Part shown: one piece after another, positions 44,496 through 55,779 of the stretch | How positions within the stretch are numbered: position 1 is the first letter of the stretch | Layout of the letters: every line of letters begins with the position of its first letter | Assembly: GCA_010093485.1 (NCBI GenBank) | Contig: MU001506.1 | Span: 1,416,916 to 1,480,915 of the forward strand | Reading direction: 5' to 3' | DNA length: 64,000 nt | Source: Karstenula rhodostoma CBS 690.94 | Taxonomy: Eukaryota; Ascomycota; Dothideomycetes; Pleosporales; Didymosphaeriaceae | The notes under the pieces: generated by a model | Database searches by the model: none | The model's input: the letters and a program-made list of their open reading frames with translations, nothing else | What the model was told of the DNA's origin: nothing | Translations under genes and position numbers: made by a program

Positions 44496-47400
44496 ATGGC
44501 ACCCAAGAGCAATCCCTTTCCGTCGTCGTCGCAGAAAACGAAACAGCAATCCATCTCCGCTTTCTTTTCGACCAAGCCACCTGCCGCAAAATCCGCTGCA
44601 TCCGCAAACAGTTCAGTGTCGACACCGCATGACCTGGCGACGACGTCAAGCGGCGACCATGCTCCCACGCCTCCTCCTGCGCAAGTATCAACCATTCGAA
44701 AACGTGCCGTAGATCGGGTGGAGGAGGGAGCTGAGGACGAGGCTGCAGCCTTGCTGAAGCGGGCACGGCTGGACGAGACGCGGCATACGCTCGCTCAAGC
44801 ATCTGCCTCTGGGCTCAACAAATCTCACCTGCTCGACCGCACATCCAAGTACTGCTTTTCGTCATCTCCGGTTGTCGCAGACGAGAACGAGGGCATGAAT
44901 GATGATGATGATGATGACAACGACGACGACAGTCCGGCGGCACACAGGCGACGAGCGGAATTGCATAGAAAGTTTGTGCAGAAGCTTGGACGTCCTGACA
45001 GCTTTGCAGAGCTCAGGCGACGGCACAGAGCAGACCCTTCTGATGAAGAAGCAACTGAAGGTGCCGAAGACGATGGCCCGGACCATGAGGCATTGAAAAC
45101 TGCTGCGAAGCCTGCGAAGAAGGGTACCAAAAAGCCAGGAAAGCTCACGCCCATGGAAACACAGTATCTCGAGATCAAGAGGAAGCATTTGGATACAATC
45201 ATTCTGTACGAAGTGGGCTACAAATTCCAAATATACGGAGAGGATGCACGCATCGCAGCGAAGGAACTGGGCATCATGTGTATACCGGGGAAGTTCCGGT
45301 ATGACGAACACGCGTCAGAGGCCCATTTGACCCGATTTGCGTCCGCAAGCTTTCCGGTACATCGATTGCAGGTACATGTGAAGAGGTTAGTGCAGGCTAA
45401 TCACAAGGTTGGCGTTGTTCGCCAGCTCGAGACGGCAGCTTTGAAAGCCGCCGGTGACAACAGAAATGCTCCCTTTGTTCGAAAACTCACGAACCTCTAC
45501 ACCAAAGGGACGTATGTCGACGATATCGAGGGACTCGATCCAGGCACTGGCGCTGGCCAGTCGACTGGCTACCTGCTCTGCATCACTGAGACGAATGCGA
45601 AAGGCTGGGGGAACGATGAGAAAATACATATCGGCTTGGTCGCGGTGCAGCCTGCCACTGGTGACATCGTATACGATGACTTTGAGGATGGCTTCATGAG
45701 AAGCGAACTCGAAACTCGCATTTTGCACATCGCTCCTGCAGAGTTGTTGATTGTTGGTCCATTATCAAAGGCATCAGAGAAGCTTGTCGACCATCTCTCC
45801 GCAAGTAAGACTAACGTATTTGGGGACAAGGCTCGTGTCGAGCGGGTCGAGAAGCCGAAGACGATGGCGGCCCAGTCTTACAGTCATATCTCGAATTTCT
45901 ATGCCGAAAAGATGGATTCACGTCGCGGAGCATCTGACGACCAAAGAACTATTCTTGATAAAGTCCATCAACTGTCTGAACATGTCACCATTTGTCTGTC
46001 GGCGATGATCACGTATCTGACAGATTACGGACTAGAGCATGTTTTTGACCTGTATGTATCACCCAGCATACGGAGGATTGTTCCTATTTCGATCTCTGGT
46101 CAGCGGTCCATGTATCTGGTTCTCAACCACACGTGGTGGGGTAGAACCAGACACTCCCTAAAGAACGATCTTTACTTTCGTGGATTACACTGATTTCGTC
46201 TCCGGATGTATAGGACAAAATATTTTCAGCCTTTCAGCGCTCGATCGTACATGCTATTGAACGGCAACACCTTGACCAGTCTGGAGATTTATCAAAACCA
46301 GACCGACAACACCAGCAAAGGCAGTCTTTTCTGGACCATGGATCGTACAAAAACACGGTTCGGTCAGGTGAGTCTTCATATCTACGATGCATCCGAGAAT
46401 ATGAACCTGTCAACCCGCGTGTTACTGCAGTGTCTCGTTTCTGGGTTTAGCACGACGTGTTATTCAGGATGACCAGTGCAGTACCCCAGAAATTTCCCTA
46501 CTAGTGCGATGCTGTGGTAACGCGCGGTTTTCAAAACATGACTTTGAAGTAGTATGAAGATGCAGGTTAGCTAATTTGGTCTCGTAGCGCCTGCTACGTA
46601 AGTGGATCGGTCGGCCTTTAGTCCACAAAACATGTCTTGAAGAACGCATAGCCGCTGTCGAAGAACTGAAAGAAGGTCAAAACACTAGACCAGTCGACAA
46701 ACTCATGTTTGTCCTCGGAAAGATCAGAACCGATCTGGAGAAGGCCTTGCTGCGCATCTATTATCAAAAGTCCTCGCGAGCGGAGGTTCTTGTTGCGCTC
46801 CAGATACTTCAGGACATCTCGAGCCAGTATGTGAACGTCGAAACTGCCAGCGATACCGGTTTCAGGTCGTCTGTGCTATCTGACGCTGTCTCGAGTATAC
46901 CTCGAATTCATGAAGATGTGAACAGTTTCCTGGAAAAGGTCAATGCCCAAGCTGCGAGAGACGATGACAAGTATTCCTTTTTCCGGGAAGAATACGAAGC
47001 GGAGGACATCAACGATTACAAGCTCAGCATTGCTTCTGTAGAAGATGATCTCAACGGTCATAAGAAGGAGGCAGCAGCCAAAATAGGCACCGGCCAGGTC
47101 ACTTACGTTACCGTGAGTGGTATTGAGTATTTGATTGAAGTCAAGAGGAAGTCTCCCCAGGAAAAGAGAGTCCCGGCTTCTTGGCAACAGATATCATCCA
47201 CCAAGGCTGTCGTACGTTTCCATACACCTGAGGTAAAACGTATGATCCAACAGCGTGACCAATACAAAGAGTCTCTGGCAGCTGCGTGCGACACAGCGTT
47301 CAAGCGCTTCCTCGAAGACATATCTGCAAAGTACCAAGACCTGCGGGACTGTATTCAAGCGCTCGCAACCCTCGATGCCCTCCTGTCCTTAGCAACTCTC

Positions 47401-48287
47401 GCCTCGCAACCCGGTTATGTAAAACCGACCTTCTCTGATGATATCGAGCTATCTATCAGTGAGGGCCGACACCCTATGGTTGAACAAGTCCTCCTCGACA
47501 ACTACGTTCCGAACGATGTCCATTTATCCCACAAATCCACCCGCGGTCTCCTTGTAACCGGTCCCAACATGGGAGGCAAGTCATCATATGTTCGCTCAGT
47601 CGCTTTGATCTGCATAATGGGTCAGATAGGCTCATATGTTCCTGCCGCGGAGGCCCGATTGGGCATACTCGATGCCGTATTTCTGAGGATGGGCGCGTTT
47701 GACAATATGATGAAAGGCGAGAGCACATTTATGGTTGAGCTGAATGAGACGTCTGATATTCTCAAGTCCGCCACTCCTCGCTCTTTGGTCATCTTGGATG
47801 AACTTGGTCGTGGCACCTCGACGTTCGACGGTGTTGCGATTGCAGAAGCCGTGCTCGATTATGTGATACGAGATTTACAGTCCCTCACTCTGTTCATAAC
47901 GCATTACCAACACCTAGCAAAACTTCAAGATCGCTTTGATGCTCGGGAGTTGAAGAATGTTCATATGCGATTTGAAGAGAGGGATGGTGGCAAGGAAGTC
48001 GTCTTCTTGTACGAGGCGGCGGAAGGAACCAGCCATCGTTCCTATGGCTTGAACGTCGCCAGGTTAGCGAAAATACCTGAAAAGGTCATCGAGGTGGCGG
48101 GAGGAAAGAGTCGGGAGCTGGAGGAGGTGATGGCTGCATGCAAACTCGGCAACATGTGGGTTAAAGCTACCTTGATACATCAAAAAGACACTAACCAGGG
48201 TGTAGGTCTCGCATGGTCAAAGGACTGTTGACTGATGGTAATGAGGCGGTCCTAGAGAAGCTCGTCGAAGGTGTCAACCAGCTATAA
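44496..48287 (+). CDS. DNA mismatch repair protein Msh3
   Basis: MutS-beta subunit with Msh2, recognising insertion/deletion loops. Exons 44496-46051, 46214-46367, 46588-48155, 48206-48287 (1,119 aa). The N-terminal PCNA-binding motif QQSISAFF (residues 17-24) and a poly-Asp stretch precede the mismatch domain ([34 protein letters not shown]). The connector, lever and clamp follow. The ATPase has Walker [25 protein letters not shown], Walker [17 protein letters not shown] and THYQHLAKL. Introns 1 and 2 are long for this window (162 and 220 nt). The last 50-nt intron was chosen because it joins to [20 protein letters not shown]. Confidence 0.93.
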
Positions 48288-49069
48288 CACGAGCTTCGTG
48301 TTGAACAATTTCGCATGTCTGCTTCCCAAGATGACAGCTAGCAAACGACACTGCAGCGTGCGAGCGCCTAAAGTCGCCCTTTGCGTGCTTACATTCCGCA
48401 TGATTGCTACTGAATACGCAACACGAATGCAGTACTTGCTCATTTACCATGTGTTTGTAAGCTGCAGTGAGAGAGTCCAATTTGACTGATGATCCGGTGC
48501 AAAGATATCCATTTCTCGATTTCTCTCATCTCATGAGAGAAAAACGCAAGCTTACAGCTGTTTGCCCTCGGCGGGAAAGGCGCTGGTCTGTGAGAACGGA
48601 AAATGAGTTGTGCTATTAGGGTATGTTGAATTATATTATCTTTCACGTAGGACCTTTGTGCGCCAGTAGAGGATCTTGGAACAGCCTGTACTCGGCTGTT
48701 CTGAGGTTTCTATTTCCTGTTATATTCTTCTTTTCCAGGTAGAAAAACATACAACGTCGCCTCATCTTTCAATTATGGGACGCTGGAACTTTAACCATTT
48801 TTCACATGTCGTGTATATTGCATTATACGGCGGCATAGGCTTTGAGGCATGTTGCAAATAGCAAACAAGGGCTTCACCTTCACCTTCACCGTCACCCTCC
48901 CGGGCTGTGCTAGAAGGAGCCGCATGCACGCGCGGCGGGGTAGACATGGCCCGAGCGACGCGCTAGCAGGACGCGCCTGCCCCACTAAAACTTCCAGACA
49001 GCCGCGCCGCGCTGGGTTGACTGCTGGCGCACTCGACTGCCCGCCGCACCGTCGCAAACCCACACCACC
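48288..49069. other. Promoter of the Dnt1-like gene
   Basis: 782 bp. It contains a short CACCTT/CACCGT run near 48,870-48,892 and a GC-rich leader. No gene was recognised. Confidence 0.5.
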
Positions 49070-51076
49070 ATGCGATTGACCGTCAAGGTGCTGCCGCTGA
49101 CGGCCGGCAACGCGCCGGTGCCCTACCAGGCCGAAGCGCTCGCCGCCTTCCAGCAGCGCGTGTTTGCGCTGCCCGTCGACGCCGCCGATACTTTCGAGCT
49201 CGTATGGCGCAGGATCGAGGAGCGCTACAAGAACAACTACCTTGCGCCCCAGCATGTCGCCCTCTTCGCCATCAAGAAGCTGCAGGACGGCCGCGACTGC
49301 GACCTCGACCTGACCGACACCGTGGGATCTATCTTCGGCGACGAGGCCGTGGCCGACCGCGTCGTCAAGGTCATCCCGAGCTTCGCGAACCGTTTCTTCT
49401 CCATGCCCCCCGACACCAACCTGCGCCCGAACCCCCACAAGCGCTCCAGGCTCCCGAGCGACGGCCACTCCAACAAGCGCGCCCGCCAACAGCCACCATC
49501 TACCCAAATCGACACAGACGCCGCTACCGATGGGCCCATTCCCTCAGTCGAATCCGACGGCGACCGAGCCGACAGATCGCACACGGGTGGCTCCGTGACT
49601 CTGCTGAGCGCAGCTTGCCACGGCCAGCCCCAGTTCACCACGCACATAAAGTCCGAGTCACCCGAACTCGGCGCTGTGAAGTCGCCAGGTGGTTTGAAGA
49701 AGCCGGCGCATCACTCGTACGATATGGCTGTCATCACCCAAGACAGACCTCAATCTCAACAAGTCAGTAGCATTTCCTATCCAAGTCCGCTTTCGAAGCC
49801 GAGACCTCATCAACAACGGCACTCCAATCAGAAGTCAAGTGAACCCAGTACCACTCAATCGACATCTATAAGTGGAGGTAGCAGAGAAGCGTATACTGCA
49901 TCGACGCCGTACGGCGCTTTGAAAAAGTCCCAGCTCCGAGAGCTACTCCTGGTCCGCGGTCTAAGGACCCAAGAGAGAGGTCAACGAAACAAACATCACA
50001 TAATACAGCGCTTGATCGCCTACGATGCGCAGGTAGATGATACTACTATCCAGGAGACACCTCAAAGCAAGGGACGAACGGTGGAGAGGAAGCACGTGGC
50101 GCCGAGGAGTACGGAAAAGGATACTATTCAGTCACGCCAGGACCCTTTGAAAAATGACGACAAGGCAAAGGCCCGCTCTCCAAGCAAGCCAGACTCGGAT
50201 AAACCGTCTCCGGGCAGGCCAGACTCGAGCAGGCCGTCTCCAAGTAGACCAAACTCAACCAGCCCGTCTCCAAGCAGGCCAGACTCGAACAGGTCATCTT
50301 TAAGCAGGCCAAACTCGACCAGGTCGTCTCCAATTGCGGTACGAGAACCAGCTCAATGGCTAGCGAAGTCGCCATCACCGCGTCGGCTCGAAAGTGATGC
50401 AGATTCGGGTGTGTCCAGAGCGTCATCTCGTTCTCAATCCCCGGTCGACAACCTGAATGGAGACGCCGCTCTGGACCAAGATACCAGCGATTCGGAGAGC
50501 AATTCAAAGTCGGACGAGGAGGGTGAAGTTGACAAGGAGGGTGAAGTTGACAAGGAGGGTGAAGTTGACAAGGAGGACGGAGTTGACGAGGAGGGCGAAG
50601 TTGACAAGGTGGACGTGAACCGGACTCCTTCTCCAGCGGATCCAGATGCGCCCACCTCTGCCCAGCCCTTGCGATCCTCTATGGTCCCTGACACACAATC
50701 TTCACCCGTGCAGATAACCGCGTCACAGCCCCCTCCGCGATCCGCACAGTCCAACGGCGGGATCAATACATGGTTCACCTCAGCGTCCCAGCCGCTTCTA
50801 CGCTCGGGCCAGGCTAAATCGCAGCCCCCTTCAGCATCACAGCCTGTCCTTCCCAGACCTGGCCCGCGGAACATAGGGGTCTTTGCTTCCTTGAAAGAGA
50901 TGCTGAAGAAAACTCGCGAACAGCCCAACGGAGTAGTCCCAGTCCAGCCTAAGCCGGCGGCGTTAAAAGCTACAGACCTGGGGAACTCGAGCCAGAAGAA
51001 GCTGCCTTCTGCGCTGGAGGAGGACAGCGAAGACGAAGAGAGCCGAGACAGTAGCAGTAGCGATGAGGAGTCGTAG
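49070..51076 (+). CDS. Dnt1/Net1-like nucleolar protein (Cdc14-binding N-terminus)
   Basis: Single exon, 668 aa. The N-terminus MRLTVKVLPLTAGNAPVPYQ with LVWRRIEERYKNNYL and LALFAIKKLQDGRDCDLDL-like residues, ending VVKVIPSF, looks like the ubiquitin-like N-terminal domain of S. pombe Dnt1 and budding yeast Net1/Tof2, which tether Cdc14-type phosphatase in the nucleolus. A SAP-like helix pair (YGALKKSQLRELLLVRGLR) occurs near residue 280. The rest is disordered, with SRPDS/SRPNS repeats (about 375-425) and a DKEGEV repeat (about 485-510). It ends in a Ser/Asp/Glu-rich tail. The family call is moderate. Confidence 0.6.
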   Translation: MRLTVKVLPLTAGNAPVPYQAEALAAFQQRVFALPVDAADTFELVWRRIEERYKNNYLAPQHVALFAIKKLQDGRDCDLDLTDTVGSIFGDEAVADRVVKVIPSFANRFFSMPPDTNLRPNPHKRSRLPSDGHSNKRARQQPPSTQIDTDAATDGPIPSVESDGDRADRSHTGGSVTLLSAACHGQPQFTTHIKSESPELGAVKSPGGLKKPAHHSYDMAVITQDRPQSQQVSSISYPSPLSKPRPHQQRHSNQKSSEPSTTQSTSISGGSREAYTASTPYGALKKSQLRELLLVRGLRTQERGQRNKHHIIQRLIAYDAQVDDTTIQETPQSKGRTVERKHVAPRSTEKDTIQSRQDPLKNDDKAKARSPSKPDSDKPSPGRPDSSRPSPSRPNSTSPSPSRPDSNRSSLSRPNSTRSSPIAVREPAQWLAKSPSPRRLESDADSGVSRASSRSQSPVDNLNGDAALDQDTSDSESNSKSDEEGEVDKEGEVDKEGEVDKEDGVDEEGEVDKVDVNRTPSPADPDAPTSAQPLRSSMVPDTQSSPVQITASQPPPRSAQSNGGINTWFTSASQPLLRSGQAKSQPPSASQPVLPRPGPRNIGVFASLKEMLKKTREQPNGVVPVQPKPAALKATDLGNSSQKKLPSALEEDSEDEESRDSSSSDEES

Positions 51077-51647
51077 GCGTCGAGCATGGTTCGGACATGC
51101 CACTGCTATCGAACGTTATCGGACCAGTGCCTTTTGCGCCTGTTCGCTTATGGGGATAACACGCCGCTTGAACCCGCCGAGGACCTGGAAAGATGTGTCT
51201 TGGGTCTCTATTTGCCTGATGTGTAACCATCACATCGCTCTGCATAGTAGTCATTGTCTATTGCAGTAAAATCAGAAAAGTCAAGACAGCTCTGCATTGT
51301 AGTCATTGTCTACTGCAGTAGTTCAGCATAGTCAAAACAAATCCGAATGAAGCATAATTCTAACATGACTACTGTATTTGATACAAATCTACAGTGAACC
51401 ATTTCACACCCCATCTTCCAAACGCCAGCCAATGCTATAATCCATGGCCTGCCCGTGCGTCAGCTTCCACCCATGCAAAACTACGGTACGTGATTAGTCC
51501 CGCCTGCCATCTCTATACCATGCTTTGTAATGCACATGCGTTGAGAGCACGCTGTATATACTACACAATTGCCTTGCATCCGCCCTGTATGGTACATTAG
51601 CCGCCACCTCCCCACACGATGCTGCCATAGGAAAGCGATGCCGTATT
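51077..51647. other. Convergent 3' intergenic region with a tandem duplication
   Basis: 571 bp between the Dnt1-like and SERCA stops. It contains a ~52-bp imperfect tandem duplication at about 51,238-51,340 (CTCTGCAT, TAGTCATTGTCTA, TGCAGTA, AGTCAA repeated in order). No ORF. Confidence 0.6.
51238..51340. repeat. 52-bp imperfect tandem duplication
   Basis: Two adjacent units beginning CTCTGCAT at about 51,239 and 51,291. They share TAGTCATTGTCTAYTGCAGTA and end in RTCAARACA. Unit lengths agree to within a base or two, with several substitutions. Confidence 0.7.
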
Positions 51648-54600
51648 TCACTCGGCCTTGGGTCTTGCGCTGCCATTCTGCTCGTAACGCGAAGCGTCGT
51701 CGGATGTCTTGTGCATGTAAAACTTGCGCTCGAGAAACTTGAGGCCTTCATCAATGAAACTGGGACGGATGTCAGCTATTGTTATACAGGAGAGATTGGG
51801 CTGGGAGAACTCACATGATAGGCCCGCTGATTATCAGGACGGCCTTCCACTCGCTCAAGTCCAGTGGCACAACGCTAAACAGGCCTTGGAGGAAAGGCAC
51901 GTAGAGCAGGATGAAATGTAGCGCCATGGACAAGCAGATGGCATATACGAGCATCATATTTTTCCAGAGCGGTAGGGTAAGTAGCGACTCGGAAGACGAG
52001 AGGGCATTCATTGCGTTCAGCATCTCGATGACAACGAGGATAGACAACGAGACCGTCGAAGCTGCGCGAGAAGACTCGTTGGCAAACATCTCGCACCCAA
52101 TTTCTGGGAATTGCGAGGAGCAGCGGTGGAAGTGGGTGAGCTGGTAGAAACTGATTTGGGGGCCTGCGCTGTTGAACATGAACCACCAGGCGTAGCCGAA
52201 CACAGTTGCTGCTCCAACATAAGTGCCGATGACCATGTAGCGGAAGAACAGCCAGCCATCCACGAGCGCTTCGTTACGCTTACGCGGTCGCCTCTTCATG
52301 ACATCATGATCCGGTGGGTTGAAGGAGAGTGCGGTAGCGGGCAGACCGTCTGTGACGAGGTTAACCCAAAGGAGCTGGACAGGAATAAGTGCTTCGGGCA
52401 TGCCAGCGGCAGCTGTGAGGAATATGGAAACAACTTCGCCGATGTTCGAAGAGATGAGATATCTGATGAATTGTTGTGTGTTGTTGTAAATGGAACGACC
52501 TTCCTCAACAGCGCCCTCGATGGTGGCGAAGTTATCATCTACCAAGACCATATCAGCGGCGAGCTTGGCGACATCGGTTCCGGAACCCATGGCAACGCCA
52601 ATATCGGCTTTCTTGAGGGCGGGTGCATCGTTAACGCCGTCACCAGTCATGGCGACAACTTCACCAGCTTGTTGGAGGAGATCAACCAATTTCTGCTTGT
52701 GGGCGGGTTCAACACGGGAGAAAAGAGATGCTCGTTTGGCGGCCTCCATTTTTTCAGTGTCGCTGAGGTCATCGAACTCGCGACCGGTGTAACTCTTGCC
52801 AGTGGTATCTTCATGCGGACCAAAAACACCGATTTGGCGGCAGATAGTCTCGGCGGTGTTTTGGTTGTCTCCTGTAATCACAATGACGCGGATACCAGCA
52901 GAGCGGCATTTCGCAATCGAGGCGCGAACTTCAGGACGAGGAGGATCCAACATGCCAACAAGACCAATCAGAGTCATGTTTTGCTCCAGTTTCACATAAT
53001 CTTCGGTGGTTTTGGCGCCTTTCAGGAGAGGATTCGAACCGATGTCGTCTACAGATGCCAGAGCCAAGATACGCAGTCCTTTCTTGCCATAGTCGACGAC
53101 TTCTTTGGCAAGTAGGTCTGCCATTTGCTTGTTGAGCTGTACCTTTTTCCCGTGCTCACCAACAATGACGTGCGTGCATCGGTCCAGAATGGATTCCGGG
53201 GCTCCTTTAACCAATAGTCTCTGAGAATGCGCGGTTTGCACCAAGACAGACATGCTTTTACGGTCGCGAGAGAACTCATAGGTCGCTTGTCGGGGATAAC
53301 GGTCTTCGTAATATTTGCTCGCGCGATGAAGACGCTCCGATGGAGAAACAGATGCCCGGGTTGCGTTGTACTCGCGATCAGGTGTGCCAACCTTCTCAAC
53401 AAGAACACGCAATGCGCCTTCGGTTGGTTCGCCAATCAAGGCATGCTGTCCGCTCTTGGGGTCCAAAGAAAGAGCCGAATCGTTGCAGAGCGCGGTGACT
53501 TCACATATCTGGCGAACAGTGTCGGAAGAGACCGCCAAATGATCTCGGGTTTGGCCTTGCATGGTGATTTGACCTTCGGGGGCGAAGCTCGTTCCCTCGA
53601 CATCAAACTCTTCCAGGCCCTTGCCATCCTCGGCAATGAAGACTATCTTGTTGACGCTCATTTGATTTGTTGTCAAGGTACCGGTCTTGTCAGAGCAAAT
53701 TACACTGCAGCTTCCGAGCGTCTCCACAGAGGGAAGGCTTCGGACAACGGCGTTCTTTGCTGCCATCTTGCGCGTTCCAAGAGCGAGACAGGTGGTAATG
53801 ACCACGGCAAGACCTTCGGGAATAGCAGCGACACCCAAAGAAACGGCGATCTTGAGGTAGTAGATAGCGCCCTTTGCGAAACCGCCGTGCGAGGGGTCAC
53901 TGAAGTTGCGGATGTTGATGAGCCAAACCAGAACACAGATGGCCGTAATGACCTTGGCCAACACGTCTCCGAAGTCATTCAACTTCTCTTTCAGAGGCGT
54001 AGGCTGCGAGATCTGCGACGTGATACTTTCGTGAATATCTCCGATCGCAGTGTTGGCGCCGGTAAGCACAACAAGCGCGTTGGCATGGCCCGTAACGACG
54101 GTGGTTCCCGAGAACAGCATGTTGACCTGGTCCTGCTTGACGGCATTGTCGTCCTTTATGGGCCTGGTGTCCTTGGAGACGCTCTCGCTCTCGCCGGTAA
54201 GGATGGACTGATCAATGTTGAAGCTGTTGCTCTGAACAGACAATATCCTGCAGTCTGCGGGGATCCTGTCGCCAACGGCAACCGAAATGACATCGCCGGG
54301 GACCAGATCGTCCGCTTTTATGCGCGTGATCTTGCCGTCGCGGACGACCTTTGCTTCGTTCGCCGAGTACTCTTGGAGGGCGGCAATGGCGTTCTCGGCG
54401 CTTGTTTCTTGCGACACGCCGACGACGGCGTTCAACACCAGGATCGTGAGGATCTAGAGCAGGGGAGCAAAGTCAGCGTGTGTCCACTGTTGTCCAACTC
54501 GGAGGGGGGCGACTTACGACGGCAGGATCCACAAAGGCAGTCCAGTCGTCACCGCCTTCGAAGAGGGCGAGCACAAAGCTCACGGCGGCGCTGCCGAGCA

Positions 54601-54850
54601 GGATTATGACCAGCTGGTCCTTGAACTGCTCGAGAATGAGCTCCCATATTGGGGTGGGGGGGTCTTCGGGAAGCGCTGTTCGCATGCATCAGCAACCATG
54701 GCGCCCTGTACGCGGTCGGCAGCTCCACGTACCATTTTTGCCGTGCTTCTGCCGTGCACTCTGCACCTGCTGCTGCGACAGGCCCTGCTGCTCGGTCACG
54801 CCAAAGTGCTTCAGCGCCTCAGCAGGCGTCTTTGTGAAGGCATTCTCCAT
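51648..54850 (-). CDS. SERCA-type Ca2+-transporting P-type ATPase
   Basis: Exons 54850-54733, 54675-54518, 54453-51815, 51759-51648 (1,008 aa). It starts [20 protein letters not shown]. The M4 site [10 protein letters not shown], phosphorylation loop [12 protein letters not shown], nucleotide-site KGAPE, hinge [17 protein letters not shown], and M5/M6 calcium ligands NIGEVV and NLVTDGLPA are all present, consistent with two calcium sites as in P-IIA pumps. It is probably in the ER (Neurospora NCA-1 type). The C-terminus is a short charged tail after the last helix, encoded by a separate exon ([16 protein letters not shown]). Introns are 55-64 nt. All junction phases fit. Confidence 0.93.
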
Positions 54851-55779
54851 GCTCTGCACGCAGCGATCACCGAACAATTCGCTGCCGGGTGCACGAGAAG
54901 GGAGTAGGGGTTGGCGGAGAGGTCGCAAGGGACGAGGGAGGCCCGGGTGGTTATATACTGCGGAGCTTCGACTTGCGGCGGCGCGTCGATGGGTTCAGAG
55001 AATAACCAATCTGTCCTTTCTTTGGTGTAGAGCGGACCAGGGGACCCGAGCTAGCCCTATCCAGCACCAGCACTCAGCCACGCCACGACGTGCGACGCCC
55101 GTTGGCCAGCTGGTGTTCCTTGTTCTCTTCTCTTCTGCTGCTCTGCCGTGCCATTATTCCCATCGTTTCGAGCTGCTGCGGAATGTGCCCCAGGTCCCAA
55201 GCGGACCGCAGACGCTGGCCACGGCCTGCTTCCGAGGCGCTCGACGTTTTCGGAACTGCTGCCCCTCCATGGTCCGGCTCCCGCTTTCCCGGCCGGTGCG
55301 CCACAGTTGATGCGCCACAGCCGATGCGTCGTCGCGGACAGCACGGCACGACGAGGGTTGTCTCTGGGACCGCTTGGGCGGCCTGCCTTGCTTGCTTGGT
55401 CGCCGGTGCAGCAGCAGGATCACTTTTCAGTCGCATAAAACACCGAACAAGGTGTGGAAGTGGGCCGTGGCCAACAGACCACGTCCGTTGGTTTGCACCT
55501 AGTATTAGATAGTGCTATGCATAATCCTGCTCTGCGTATACCCGCGTCGTTCATACATCCCACGAGGTATCAAGAATGTCCTCAGACCCCAATGCAAATC
55601 CCAAAAAGTATAAACGCCAACGCTATGCTGTCATGATCCTCCGTCCATATCAACACCCATCAAATGCTTCCGAGGCGAGCCTTGCAGCTTCCATGTGTGT
55701 TGGCAATAAATCCTGTACATGCATACCATAAACCGGCGAGACGTTCGAGAAGAAAGAGTAAACGTACTCACAGCACCTC
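54851..55779. other. Promoter of the SERCA gene
   Basis: 929 bp between the ATPase start and the histidine kinase 3' end. Overlapping short frames on both strands have no recognisable content. Confidence 0.5.

Noticed and set aside
43914..44549. 211-codon minus-strand ORF between cdc6 and msh3
   Set aside because: Overlaps the cdc6 start and the msh3 start; no domain. The region is a promoter.
53227..54609. 460-codon plus-strand ORF
   Set aside because: Antisense shadow of the SERCA pump, whose conserved motifs are on the minus strand.
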